Shown here: in pieces, positions 21,061 through 32,883 of the stretch
How the letters are laid out: every line of letters begins with the position of its first letter
Position numbering within the stretch: the first letter of the stretch is position 1
From: Acanthococcus lagerstroemiae
Lineage: Eukaryota; Arthropoda; Insecta; Hemiptera; Eriococcidae
Assembly (NCBI GenBank): GCA_031841125.1
Contig: CM063107.1
Coordinates: 62,011,814 to 62,075,813, forward strand
Direction of reading: 5' to 3'
Length of the DNA stretch: 64,000 nucleotides
Notes under the pieces: model-generated
Database searches by the model: none
What the model was told of the DNA's origin: nothing
The model's input: the letters and a program-made list of their open reading frames with translations, nothing else
Position numbers and translations under genes: made by a program

Positions 21061-23930
21061 TTATTTGATCATTGTCCTTTGTAAATGTGAACTCCAAAAA
21101 ATCATCAATAGATGACATTGAAGAAGTATTTTTGAAACGTCAAAATTAGTTTTTGTTTTTGTAGTTCAGAACTCCCTAACATGTGTATGATGCACGCATG
21201 TCAAATTGGATCCTTAGCCCCGGAAACTAGCCTTTCGAGAATCGCATCAGTGATCAGAGGGACCATTACATTAATTTATATTGAGCAATTTGCCTTTCTT
21301 TTAATTCATTTTGAACTCCACAGTAACAAAATTCTCGTGGACAATTCTTTAATAACATGATACATCATTCTAAACTACTTAAAGATATCATTTTTCTCAA
21401 TCTACTCGGCGTTGAATATGCTCGGGTTGATTCAGAAACTGATACGTCTTGAGGCTGGCCCAGGCCCCGGAAACCATCCATTCGAGTATCGCGTCAGTGA
21501 ACAGTGAGACGTCTTGAGGCTGGCTCAGGCTCCCATTTCGCCTCTCTGCTTCGAACTATGGGACGACCGAGGCAACGCTCACCCAACACTAACGTGGAAT
21601 TCGGGTGCACCACAGCCGGATGCGCTTCTTTCCTTCACCCCTCACCTCGTCATCGTGGTATGTGTGGCGATGTGGGAAGGTGGTGACGTATTGAACCCCA
21701 AATGTGTCCATTGTAATCGTATTGAATACTGGTAACTAATAAATTAAAGTTACAGATGAAAAAAAAGGGGTGATAGATACCGTTGCCCCTTGAAATTTTG
21801 TTTGCTTGTCATAGAGAAGATGAGACTTAGTTACTTCCTCCCCGTCTAGTGCTGAAAGTGGCCATCTGATGCAACCGGCTGTTTACATCCCTCGGCTAGA
21901 TCGGGGGAGGGAGCGAGTTAATGAAGTCCGGTTGGTTAGAACTACAATTTCACGAGTTCCTCCTCCCGTTTGATTACTGGAGCCAAGAAAAATAGACTGA
22001 GAAGTACGCGACGTAGTGATGTTGGCTCTTGTGATGGCGGGGGCATATTCCTGGAGCTCGAATGTTTTCCTGTACTTCCATTCGTATTGAGTATTGGTAA
22101 TCAGCAAGTCAGTTTTCCGAGAAAGGACACTGTTTTCCGTGCCCTCTCTGCTTCACCCCTTGAGTACGTACATACACGCATTAACACTTGAACGAGACTT
22201 ACGGAACACACTGTACTTTTGCGGATATAGTCGAGAGAAAAGAAATATATACACACCATATAATAATCTTTATTTGTAATTTGGCGAATAGCATTAGTGC
22301 CAGTGACGTGGATTCGTATTCGTGGTAGGGTGGATAACCTTGCAAGAGGTCGCCTCGTTTGTAATTTTTTTTAATTTCTTCTTCCCGTCTTTCTTTTGCC
22401 TTGCGTTCTCTTTCTCTCAATAATGTTAGTTTATTCTATTGTTTCTAGTCCTTTTCGATCTATTCGGATGTCCGAGTACACTTCCGCATAGCCGTATGTT
22501 CAAATTTGGATTTTGGAATTTCGATAACGTTACAGCGTGTCTGAGAGGCTTGGTACGCCCGATTGAAGATTAATAAAACATGTTTATCGAGTAGTAGGAG
22601 AGAGAGAGAAAGAGAAAAAGAAGCAAGTATATTGAGTTTTCCTTGAGATTAATGTAAAGCGTTCGAATAAATCAGATGTACATTGAAAACCAGGTAATTG
22701 ATATGTCGGCGGTGGTGTTGTTTTTTTTTTTCGTTTTGGAACTGCTCGAGCTCGTGCCAAATTGGGCAGGGCAGCTTTCTTCGCAGACGAAATCCATTGA
22801 GAGAAACACTAAGTAGTTAAGTGATTTTGTTAAGCTCGGATTGCATCGGATTTTGATTTTTTTTTTGTTGGGTTTCGGAATGACCTGTGTGCGAATTTAC
22901 GTATTTTCGAGGTGGCCATTTTCTGACTGCCTGTGTCGTAATCGCTCCTTGACTTATTCCGACTATATAGTGGAAAAGTTCAAGGTACGTGCTAAAGTTA
23001 GTCGTTAATGTTGTCAGTGTGCGGAAGTATACGATACCAAATGATGTCTTCGGCTTATTAATTTGTTTCGTCTCGTATTTAATTGTTCGTTCTTCAATAA
23101 ACAGGGTGCTCGCTAAATAATACGTGCCAAAATGTGTTTTTAATGCGAACAGCTGCCGCACTTCAGTTATAGGTTGTGACATTTTGAACGGTGATTACTA
23201 CATAGAAGGTAGAGTCTTGTTACTCCATATTTTATTTATGATGCGTTCACGTTCGGTATTAAAGATTTGGAAAAGTTATGGATTTTCAAAAGGGATATGG
23301 AAATCGTAGAATAATATTTTCCTAAATATCCCGCAGACATGGAAATGGCGTGGATTCCTAATTATGTTTTATACGTTTCCAGATTTATCCAGATATGTTC
23401 AGTACTGTGTGACACTAGAACTGTTTTAAGTTTGAATGAGACGCAGACTGTTTTACATTTGTTTGAGACTCTTCAAAACTTCTCTCACATTACTGAGACA
23501 CATTTACAGAGGAAATATTGGATTCAGTAGCAACTTGGCAGGAGAAAGTTGACTCCCCCTCTCCAATTGCCACGATTGCTTCGAGGCTTGTTTGGACTTC
23601 TAAAAACTTGTTGAAGATGGTTGTTTCAGATCCGTTTGAGATTCTGTTGGAATTATTTAAGACTCTCGACACATTTGAGAATGTTTAAGATTATTTTACA
23701 GATGCGAGGCGAGCCCTACCTTCAAGGGGGGACTAGATTGACAATTTCGACTTGGCGTAAAAATTTTCCGCGTACGAAAATATCGAAACAGATCTCGAAA
23801 ATCTAAGTTGGCTATTTTTTTTCAAATGCTGAAGACTGATAGCCTCCTCAATCTTGAATGTAGCCTAGCCATACATTTACTTTACGGTTTCTATTCCTTT
23901 CGTCGAGTCCAAGGTCTGTGTCGAGTTCTA
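21060..23930. other. no gene recognised; two short local repeats
   Basis: GCCCCGGAAAC-A-CC-TTCGAG and following words occur near 21217 and 21464. CGTCTTGAGGCTGGC-CAGGC occurs near 21446 and 21510. From 23260 to 23800 diffuse TTTGAGACTC-like words recur. Frames such as 121 codons at 22817-23182 (minus) carry no recognisable domain. Confidence 0.35.
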
Positions 23931-23934
23931 TCAC

Positions 23935-24262
23935 CAGGGATGTTTGTTTACACGTAGACAATACTTGTCTACATTTTGGTGTAAAGAAATGAAGACATTG
24001 TGTAGATAGTAGACAAAAGTAGATATATGTAAACAATTCGAAAATGATTTTTAAAAAAGCTAATATACATGCAGTCAGTTGATCACAAATTCACAATAAT
24101 AAATCCAAATTTAATTTCTTTGAATTATTGAATTCACAAAATCACAATTAAGAGACACTGCCACCGACACTCTTTGTTGATATTTGTTTACATTTGTGTA
24201 CACTTTACATTTGTCCACTTTATTTGTCTACATTACATTATTTGTCCGCACCAACATCCCTG
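23935..24262. mobile_element. TIR module with TGTAGACAAA-word interior
   Basis: The left end CAGGGATGTTTG and the inverse of the right end CCAACATCCCTG match. The outer octamers TCTATCAC and ACTGTCAC agree at six of eight positions. The interior near both ends is built of TGTAGACAAA, TGTAAACAAAT and TGTACAC words (and their inverses toward the left end). No coding capacity. A hAT-like non-autonomous element is the best fit. Confidence 0.6.
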
Positions 24263-24302
24263 ACTGTCACTTCCTATTGACTTAACATACTCAGCTGAAA
24301 TA

Positions 24303-24645
24303 CAGGCATGCGAAATAAGCTGTAAGCCGAAAGCCGTATTCGGTCGTATTTTTGGGCATGAGCTGTAAGCTGTAAGTCATAAGCTGCATCATGGTGCGTC
24401 GAAAATCGGAAGCTTAAGCTGTATTCTTTCGGCTCATTTTCGGCTTACGCTTTTTTTTATATACTACTCTGATGTCTGATAAATTTTGGTCAGGAAGCTG
24501 GAAGCTTTAAGCCATAAGCTGTATCCAGTCGTATTTTTTCTGATTGAGCTATAAGGGATAAGCTGTAAGCCTCAGCTAAAACGATACTTTTCGTAAGTTA
24601 TAAGCCGTAAGCTAAGCTTTATTATTCAGCTTAACATCCGTGCTG
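24303..24645. mobile_element. TIR module with TAAGCTGTAAGC-word interior
   Basis: The left end, CAGGCATGCGAAATAAGCTG, and the inverse of the right end (CAGCTTAACATCCGTGCTG) match imperfectly. The interior is dominated by ATAAGCTGTAAGCC-like words on the plus strand. No target duplication was found. It lies only 40 bp from the preceding module and has the same design. Confidence 0.5.
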
Positions 24646-24649
24646 GGAC

Positions 24650-25815
24650 ACCGTGTGTAGAATGTAGATAGATCTTTGTAGCGCATTCTATGTACCGGGA
24701 TAGAGGTGGTAACCAAGTCTAAGCGAGTGTTGGCTCTCGGCGATGCCTGTTCAAGTACTGGATGTTCTTCGAAAACGTGATCAGAGGGTGCTGACATCTC
24801 TGAGGGTACAGAGGCGCGGTCGTTCTTAGCGAGACACCTTATACCCGCGATTCTCATCTTAGGAGCCGAACTAGGTGTGGACCGTGAAGACCGATAACCG
24901 CAAATGAGCCAAAATAATCGATTCGTGTACGGTCTGATCGAGCGAATATGATTGTTCACTTAACCCCTTACTTTGATCTCGTTCGCTAAGTTCGATTTTC
25001 ACGTTCCGTATATTGGCGGTAACATTTCCGGTATATGTGCTTGCAGGAAGTGTGTACTCGGTGGCAATGGGGCATATATATATATATATATTATGTATGT
25101 AAGAGAAGTACAATACATAGAAATGACGGCGCGTTTGTCGTGCCATATTATGGAAGACCCACGTGCAATATTATTGATGGTTGCGCAAATACTCCGGCAG
25201 ACGTTGACGTCACACCGGGAAGCGTGAACTCAGCGTGAATGCCGCCGTTCGGTTTCGTGACACAGACACAGGCTCATAAGACATAACCAGCTTCTTATGA
25301 CTGTGACGTCATAAATGTCCGATTTCGAGGTTCGAGCCCTTGATATTGCGACGTGGCGTCATAAAATGAAGTTGGAATTCGGAATCGTTATGTGTACGAT
25401 GTGCCGCCTTGCCGTGCGGGCTATTTATGTATGTATCTTTTCGATCTCGATTAGGTATACGAAATTGGAAAAGAAAAAGAAATTTCGTCTTTTAGACGTT
25501 CGAAAGCGGTATTATCGTCTGTTGGCTGACCTTTCGAAATTGAATTGTGATGATATGGAGAGCCGTTAACGAATACTGTTGTTCAGTGAGCAGTCGCGAG
25601 TCGGATCTGCGTGAACATCTATACACGTTTACGTAGTCGTATATGCCCCGTAAATGGGTGCGATTCCTACGTGACAAGTGGTTACGAGGTTTTCGCGTGT
25701 GGGTCTGTTGATATATATCTGACATCTTACGCCATGAGGTCCCGAAAGTGTTTGCGTGGTTTCGAAAACGAAATTGGACCGAGCATTGGTTTTCGTGTTC
25801 TTCGAGAGAGAATGT
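24650..25815. other. non-repetitive stretch, no gene recognised
   Basis: Relatively rich in CG dinucleotides and free of the window's repeat families. A 115-codon minus-strand frame (24612-24959) and an 84-codon plus-strand frame (25315-25569) have no known motif. An (AT)n microsatellite lies at 25073-25092. Two cyclic-AMP-response-like octamers are listed separately. Confidence 0.35.
25205..25311. promoter_or_regulatory. two TGACGTCA (CRE) octamers
   Basis: The full palindromic octamer TGACGTCA, the consensus site for CREB/ATF factors, occurs at 25205-25212 and 25304-25311, 99 bp apart. No promoter or transcript start is established nearby. Confidence 0.3.
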
Positions 25816-25821
25816 AGCACG

Positions 25822-26040
25822 TAGTACGAACTCGGCGTACGATAATGCGAACCAAGTGATCCAGTACTTCGTAAAATAGGCTGAGACTGTTCGAAATTAG
25901 AATTTGGAAAACCCTCCGCCATCGAGCTTGAGGGGATGCAGTATGGCTGAGGTTATGTTAGCTAGCGCGCTAAGCAAACAACTATGTGAAAGTAGTTGAG
26001 TCGCGAATCCCTTTGGGGATAAGAGTGCTCGTCCCCAAAA
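25822..26040 (+). repeat. direct repeat flanking LINE relic, left copy
   Basis: Contains AGTACTTCGTAAAATAG, TTGGAAAACCCTCC, GGATGCAGTATGG, TTAGCTAGCGCGC and AGTAGTTGAGTCGCG. The same series, diverged, is at 27090-27265 in the same orientation. Confidence 0.7.
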
Positions 26041-26104
26041 GGTCATGAATTCTCTTTGTATTAGGTGAAGAAAGGCGCGAATCTACAAAAGCCTGATTTT
26101 GGGC

Positions 26105-27050
26105 GCACGCCTACCTCATCCTGTCCCATTCAGCCCGGTCAGCTGCGATTCTGTGGAATAGTTTGCACCTGATGACATTGGAAATGTCATCCATCCACTT
26201 GACTTTTTGTTTTCATTTTGCCACATCTTGGCCTTATTTCTCCTTCGGTGGTTTTTCAGTTCAAATGACCAGCCCAGTCCCATTTCAGTCTTCTTACAAA
26301 GTGCTATACTTACATTTTTGTTTAGCCTGAGTTTTCTTTTTATTTTCTTCAAATCAATTTTATCACGCAACTGGATACCTTAACATGGCTCTTCCCATGG
26401 AGTTCTGAGTGGCCTGAAGTTTTTTCTCCGTTCGTTTGGTTGGCGTTCACGTCTGACAGCCGAAGGTCAATCAATGCCGAAAGAATTTTGGAGATTTGGC
26501 TTTAATAAGTTTTCGGATAGTTATTTTTCAATATAAATTTTAAACTCCAAAATTTGGTTCAGGCTATCGCCACTCCGTGGTCTATTCTTTCTCAGTTTGG
26601 TTTTGGAATGAGATGATTTGGCCCAGTTATATTACTTTGTTTGTTATTTTACTTGTTTTGTTTTCGATTGCTGGTTTTGTACGCCCAGAACTACTCAAAA
26701 TTTTGTTTTGGTTAGATTTGTTTCTATGCCTGCCTCTCGGCTTCTCCAGCTGAGCTCCTCCAGTATCAACTCTAGGTCTTTCTCATTTCCCGCCTCTGCG
26801 TCATTTACGAATCTTAAATTGTTCAGCCCAGATTTTTGAAAATTCCGTTAAGAGCCGCAGTTGAATAGCAGTGGGGAGATCGGGTCCCCCTGTCTTACTT
26901 CTCTATTGATATCAAAAGCTTCCCCTTCTACATTGGTATTAATTTGTGTTTTTAGCCACGTGTACATTTCTTGTATTAGTTGCACCCAATTATGATTTAC
27001 TCTGTGTTTGACTCGTGCCTTTAGCATCTAGTCAGATGGACGGGGATTTG
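26105..27050 (-). pseudogene. LINE reverse-transcriptase relic
   Basis: Minus strand. From about 27015 a frame runs through QLIQEMYTWLKTQINTN to VRQGDPISPLLFN (26857-26897), the hallmark RT segment before the active site. About 30 bases later another frame reads LNNLRFVNDAEAGNEKDLEL (near 26825-26765); here the FADD catalytic box has become FVND, and the peptide between the two motifs is shortened by deletion. SREAGI and NLTKTKF follow, then a stop. The end of ORF2 is kept as VKWMDDISNVIRCKLFHRIA then ADRAEWDRMR (26205-26112). Motif loss, frameshifts and stops make it dead. The set fits an insect RTE/jockey-type non-LTR element; the clade is not certain. Similar direct repeats (25822-26040 and 27090-27265) stand on both sides. 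Confidence 0.82.
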
Positions 27051-27089
27051 CTACTCGTTTGCCTTTTTAATTGCTAGTATTGATAGTGT

Positions 27090-27265
27090 GATCGTAGCGA
27101 ACTAACGCTAGTCCAGCAGTTCGTAAAATAGAATTAAAAGTTGGAAAACACTCCACCAGCGAGCTTCATTGGATGCAGTATGGGTTAGCGCGCCAACTAC
27201 ACGACTGTGCGAGAGTAGTTCAGTCGCGGATCACATTGGGGGGGGGATCAGAGTACCCATTTCCA
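27090..27265 (+). repeat. direct repeat flanking LINE relic, right copy
   Basis: Diverged copy of 25822-26040 (AGTTCGTAAAATAG, TTGGAAAACACTCC, GGATGCAGTATGGG, AGTAGTTCAGTCGCGGAT). A run of ten or more G follows at about 27239. Confidence 0.7.
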
Positions 27266-27269
27266 GAAG

Positions 27270-28200
27270 AGTGACTAGCTTCACAGAAAATCTTGAAAAT
27301 CGTTATTATGGAGCAGAAAATGAACTTTTTGGATAGGATAGCTCCCCTAACCCTCCTTCCCGACTTTACAGTTGAAGTCTGTTCATAAGTATTTTTACCA
27401 TAGAACTAACTAATCTCCGATAGGAGTTCATGTGCTCGTGATACAGCTTTTCTGATCCACCAGTACCCTTACGAACTCTGTCAAACTTCCTTTGTGTTTT
27501 CTTCTGGGTTCTGAATTCATGAATGGGACACTAGGGTAGTTTTTTGAATTTCCAAATGCGCAACCTAAGGTTGGTTTGAATAAAAATGAAAAAATGTCTG
27601 CAACGTTTGAAAACAATGGGATATCATTCTTTCCCTGGGAACGGTTTCGGTTTTTATCGCCATTTTGAACGCATCTCCTTCCCCCCTCCACTCTCAAACT
27701 CCACAGAAGGGCTATCAAGTTGTGATGATTTCAACGTACATAAGGTAGCAAGTAGCCGAATGTAGGCAGGGATTTTTGGGTCGCTCAGTTCAAATCTGAA
27801 ATTGTTCTGAACCCATGCCCTCTTCTTTAGGTTCTACAGAAAGTTCTGGTTGAGTATCGGTCACTTTACGTTTGTTATATTTTAAATAGTTGGAAATGGG
27901 GAATTTTGGATAACTGAATTCAAATCTGAGGTCGTTTTGAGCCTATCCCCTCATCTTTTGACTCAACTGGGGGCTAATATTAAGTGTTGCGCCATACATC
28001 ATAATGGTTTTTATTCTTTCCATTGAGTACTGGGTAATTCTCAGAATTGGGGCATATTTCATTATTACATATAAATTTTCTGAAGGATGATTTCCTCTAT
28101 TTTTTTGCGGGGGGTCGTTAGTATATGTGCCCCCAATGTGATTTATAGCATTCAGCTCAATTCATTCCCACGGAAAAAGGGAGCAGGGGGTTTCCAAAGT
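27270..28200. other. no gene recognised; weak 130-bp duplication
   Basis: TTTTGG--CGCTCAGTTCAAATCTGA and TTTTGGATAACTGAATTCAAATCTGA, each followed by a CCC-TC-TCTTT word, occur near 27775 and 27903. The rest shows nothing recognisable. Confidence 0.35.
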
Positions 28201-28224
28201 TTTGTGTCCACTACGTAAGAATTT

Positions 28225-28560
28225 CTTTTGTAGTGGTTGTAAATAAGAGATCAAAATACTCACATGGGTAAACATTTCAAAAGATTTAAACGTTGAAAAT
28301 TACTCATACTCATTTCTTTAGCCTCAAATTTCAATTATCAACAAGTTTTTCTATCATAGTGGACTACCTAATTGTTTCTTTCGTAGTGGCAGTGGTTTTC
28401 AATATGGTTATATAACAACTGAAATTTGAGGCTAAAAAATGAGTATGAGTAATGGCCAACGTTTAAATCTTGAAATACTTTCCAGTTTGATTATTTCGAT
28501 CCTTTTTCCCAGGTGATCATGCCGCCAACAGATGAAAACTGATGAGCCACTACAGAAGAT
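28225..28560. repeat. foldback repeat with CCACTACG motifs
   Basis: The segment AAGATTTAAACGTTG, ACTCATACTCATTTC, TTTAGCCTCAAATTTCA (28281-28342) returns inverted at 28411-28471. A weaker arm (TGTAGTGGTTG and its inverse) extends it outward to 28225 and 28560. CCACTACG or its inverse occurs at 28208, 28381, 28735 and 28905, the last two as CCACTACGATGGAAC in direct orientation. It is probably a non-autonomous element whose true ends were not fixed. Confidence 0.55.
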
Positions 28561-28919
28561 ACCGAAAATTGTAAACAACGGGATTGTCATGGACAACATC
28601 GCACAGGATGGATAAACTATACTTGATTCGAGGTTTGACAGTCGAACGTTTTTCTTAACCGTAGACTGAAGCAATTCAGCTACTTAGCAGCATGAAAGGT
28701 TTAATCAGGGAGCCACTGTGTAAACAAAAAATCGCCACTACGATGGAACCAAAAGTGCATAACCAAACTTTGACCTTATTTTGAGGTCGTGTGATGCATG
28801 TTTGGTCATCATTCTACCTATCAAGGTTCTTTGTTTCCTATATCAATGAAATTCATTTGCGCCATTTTGCTGGTCTGAAGATTCATGAACGTGATCAGTA
28901 ACAGCCACTACGATGGAAC

Positions 28920-31900
28920 TTTTTAGCACGTTCATTGAATATGTCGAGTAGATAGGTGGGGGGAGGGGGCTCTTATGTTCTTAACTGGGAAAGGTTGAGA
29001 ATACAATGTTCTATGGAAAGGAGGAAAAAAAATAATCAGAATGCATTATTTGTCTTTGATAAAATGTGCAGTAACTGAAATATGCCCCTATTCTGAGAAT
29101 TACCATACTATCACCGCCTATTGGCTGAGAATACTTAGCTGAAAAGCCCTGTACTAGACCTACGTATTGCACTCTGCATACCCGGCTCCGGCCTCTGATA
29201 TTTGTTAAACCGTCCGTAATGTTCCTGATTCGTTTGAGACTACTCCGAGCATGAATGACATTTTTCAAGACTGTTAAAGATCCTACCGTTCTCGAAGTTT
29301 GTACGAATTTCGCCTGAACGTTAATACCAATGACGGATTCAGAGATATTTCAAAGAACTTGACTGTGAGACTTTTTGAAGGGCACGACGTTCAATTTTTG
29401 TTGGGCCTACAGTTTTCGAGATGGATAGTAAGCGGCGATGATAATTTGTTTTGGAAAATCAAATTTCAAATGAAAAGAAACAGCTCGCCTCTCGATCTCG
29501 TTTCATTGCGTTCTCACGCAAGAGAGGCGATGCATACTTCGTGCCACTTCGAAGACTTCGAGTATGCCTCACAGAATCGTTGTTGGTTCTTTATAGAGGA
29601 AGAACTCTGTTCTGTAATTATCTTCAGTCGACTTGAATATGCGACGCCATTAGTCTCCCAAATCGATTTATGGAAAACGACCCGCATAGCTGACACAAGT
29701 ACATAATACGCCTTAATAACTCCGACCGTGTGAATGTACTGTATTACACTGATGAGTCATCATCGTTTCCACCGATAATGGTTTCAGTTTTATGCATCAC
29801 ACACATAACCCCCTGAATCAAACGTGCCTCCGGATTATCGGTTGCGACGGTCAAAATGAATGCGTGCTGAAAATTTTGCCGGTCAGTGTGTACAAAATGC
29901 CCGTCGGCCTGCACGTTTGCACCGCGCATGTTGAAGTCCACGTGACGGATGAAACATCAGCCACGTGTTCGAGGTCCCCACAACCCCAGACTGATCACGG
30001 CGAACGAAAGTTCAACGACCACAAAATTTCCTGGTCGGAATTGTTTTCGCGACGCGTCCACATCGCCACAGAAAGCCCTAACAACTTTTTTCCTCTTCTC
30101 TTTGATTAACGTGAGCGGCGCGGTGCCGCGTCCACGCAGTCATTCTCGCGGCGTTAACGCAGTTCTTGTCCTAGAGTCTGGCCGGCTGACTTATACCACC
30201 GCAGTCAGTACCGCCAATGTGTGGAGTCTAATGTGCTGTTGGGGGAGGGGGGTGGCATCGCGACGGAAATGAAAACAAACGGGCGAGGTTGGCAACGGTG
30301 CTCGTCTTGAAGTACATAGCTCTGTACCTTTTTCTATATCAATGCACCCGTGCGTCTTGCACACTTCATAAATTTAAAAAAAAAAAATTTGCCGTCCAAT
30401 GCAAACGTGTTTCGTCTATACGGAAATTATTATCCGCGGCTCGACGCCGACGTCAGCTGGTATACTAGTTGGCATACATAGAACGAAGGTTGAACACATT
30501 ACAAAGCCGAGCCGAGTGCACACGAGCCTGTAATGGTATATTTCGCTTGTGTTTCCTGGTGTCGTCTTCTGTTAACCGTGTGTAGGATTCCCAAAGTACG
30601 AAGTGTTGTAACAGGCCGAGCAAGTCCTATTTCTGCAGAAGATACAAGAGACGAAGAAATTAAGGTAGAGAAAAACAGAGGCGAATAGGTGGATTTGGTC
30701 AGAGCTGGGTGGAAGGTATCTCGAAAAAGTTCCAAAATCTTGGAACAACTTTTTCAAAACCTTGAAGACCCTCACGAAGTCTTAAGGCTGTCTGGATGGT
30801 CTCATAGAGTCGTGAATAAATTTCTAGGGCCGGTAAACATACTATTACGAGTCTAGAATATCCTTGTAGGTAGTCTAAAACACTCTCGACCGAGCCTGCG
30901 GTTTTTCAGCAGTAATTACACGACGTGTACTGCCCCCTTCAGTCCTATAGGGCTGCTCCTAGTTTCTGGTATCGTTTCCAATTATCTTCGGAAACGTAAA
31001 TCGGAAGGTAGTATTTGTCATTATCTTCCTCGGGCGCATCCACACCGGCTTTCTTATCCAGTTCCACCCTCGATTATTTTGGTAATGATCGTGTTTTCGA
31101 GATCTCGGGCCCCTGTGCGGAGCATAGTCTCATTCTCTAAAGTTGAAGGTATGGATACAGATTTGATCAAAACGATGGTTCAAGGGAAAACGCAGTATGT
31201 CACCTTTCATTTTCTCTTGGGAAATCAATTTCGCTATTTTTCTAATCATGCAGCTAGCTTTTCCAGCATTCAGCTTTAAAATCAGTGGACGTATTACAGT
31301 TACTACTGGGTCTTAGCCTCGTCCAGGCATAGCTGCCAAAGTCGGAAAACTGAAGTGTGACATACTACCCTTTAAGCCATCGAAAATATCTCGATGTGTT
31401 GAATATTTTGCTTCCGTCGTCTCTGTGTTGAAGAGAACAATAGTTAAGGGCCAAGATTCGAGATCCGAAAGCTTAGGTCTTGGTTACTGTCTTTTTGCAT
31501 CAATAACTAATGTCGAAGGAAGAAGCCTAGGTACGCATAATGTGTCTCCATTGACTAAAACCTCTTCGGGAAAACGCAAGTCTAGCGGTATAATCCAGGA
31601 TTTGAGTTATGATCTTCTTAGTCCTTTACAACGAAGTTCCGAATAAAACTGAGTGAGTGAGCTCGAATGAGCCCTGCCGAAGTCGGATTTACCAGATTCG
31701 AAGTGAATCCTGGTAAAGTCTGAGACGGTCTTGTCTTGTTTAAAGATGGAAGAGTCTTAAGTCATAACGAAGTTTTCATGAGTCTTATAAAAACTTGAAA
31801 GGTTCTTCATGCATTTTGATTTGTCGAGCAAAACAGAGACTGTCTCTAAGTGTGAACTCTCTTCCAGAAAAAGGATAGGAATATAACTTGAGCTAAGGCA

Positions 31901-32195
31901 ACGATTTCAACCTGCCAATTTCTAGTCCTACTTCTGTAATCCCCCAAATTATGTATACCGTAGCCCTCTGTGCAGCCAGTGCAAAAAAAAAAAAGAACTC
32001 GGAGGAAAAATACGATTTTAACCTCCCAATTTCAGCTAACGCACAAAATAAAACTTGACTGCGATCGTTGAGCCCAGTTGTGGGAAATGAAACCCTCCTA
32101 AGAGGCAAACTGTCAATTTGGAGGGGTTACATCAAAATAAAAGAATTAGGGGTAAATGGGTTTCTTATGTCAATATGATTCAAAGTGCCTCCAGT
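28920..32195. other. no gene recognised; scattered short-word DNA
   Basis: 29.3-30.7 kb is richer in CG dinucleotides. It has short frames (135 codons at 29299-29706 plus, 105 at 29792-30109 plus) without recognisable domains. 30715-30900 and 31640-31860 contain degenerate AGTCTTAA, GAGTCTAGAA and GTCTGAGACG words like those at 49.5-50.3 kb. One long A run is at 30367-30386. Confidence 0.3.
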
Positions 32196-32446
32196 ACCCA
32201 CAACCTATATAGGCTGTCGCTAACTAAAATTCGTACGGCCCACCAACGCGACCTATCGGCGTTTCAACGCAGTGTGGGGATAATTTGGTTCATTAACTAT
32301 TGATTGAGACCACGCCGAGCTCATTTGATTGAAAACTCGCTGTTCTAGACCAATTTGAAAAAAACCATATGCGTTGACCCCTACAGGTTTTTTAAAGATT
32401 TTTTTTTCTAAAGAAAGAGAAGAGCATACAATTACAAAATTGTTTA

Positions 32447-32629
32447 TTAATCATCATCTTCATTAAGTACACGAATATCATTTTCAAAATAAGCGCGATT
32501 CATGGCTACACAGGCGTCCATTCGTTCTTGCCATTTATCGACCGTTTTCGCATATTCCGCCGCCGGCAAGGAGGAGAAAAACATCTGCGCCGCGGTGATG
32601 ACTTCTAAACAATCACAATTCACCCCCAC
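32447..32629 (-). pseudogene. mariner transposase C-terminal fragment, left arm
   Basis: A 60-residue frame. FFSSLPAAEYAKTVDKWQER and MDACVAMNRAYFENDIR match the C terminus of mariner transposases, where a (F/L)-x-LP block is followed by WxxR-x-x-C and a YFE ending. It ends NEDDD at a stop. The catalytic domain is absent in this arm. Confidence 0.7.
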
Positions 32630-32883
32630 CTCCCGTATAGTCCTGACCTCGCCCTCTGCGTCTTTGGGTTATTTCTTCAACTAAAGGCAGCCTTATGGGG
32701 TCGTCAATTTAACACAAATCAAGAATTCGCATCACTGCGGCGCAGATGTTTTTCTTCTCCTTGCCGGCAGCAGAATACGCGAAAATGTTTGATAAATGGC
32801 AAGACCGAATGGACGCCTGTATAGCCATGAATGGCGCTTATTTTGAAAAAAGATATTCGTGTATTTAATGAAGATGATGATTA
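32617..32883 (+). pseudogene. mariner transposase fragment with third catalytic motif, right arm
   Basis: On the plus strand PYSPDLA, followed by a damaged SDYHLF-like stretch, then LFLQLKAALWGRQFNTNQE, is the conserved region around the last catalytic Asp of the mariner D,D(34)D triad. A frameshift near 32735 leads into FSLPAAEYAKMFDKWQDR and MNGAYFEK, the same C terminus as the left arm. A second frameshift precedes the NEDDD-like end (32869-32883). The N-terminal DNA-binding and first catalytic regions are missing. Confidence 0.72.

Noticed and set aside
29299..29706. 135-codon plus-strand open frame as a gene
   Set aside because: No family resemblance; opposite-strand frames are open across the same bases.
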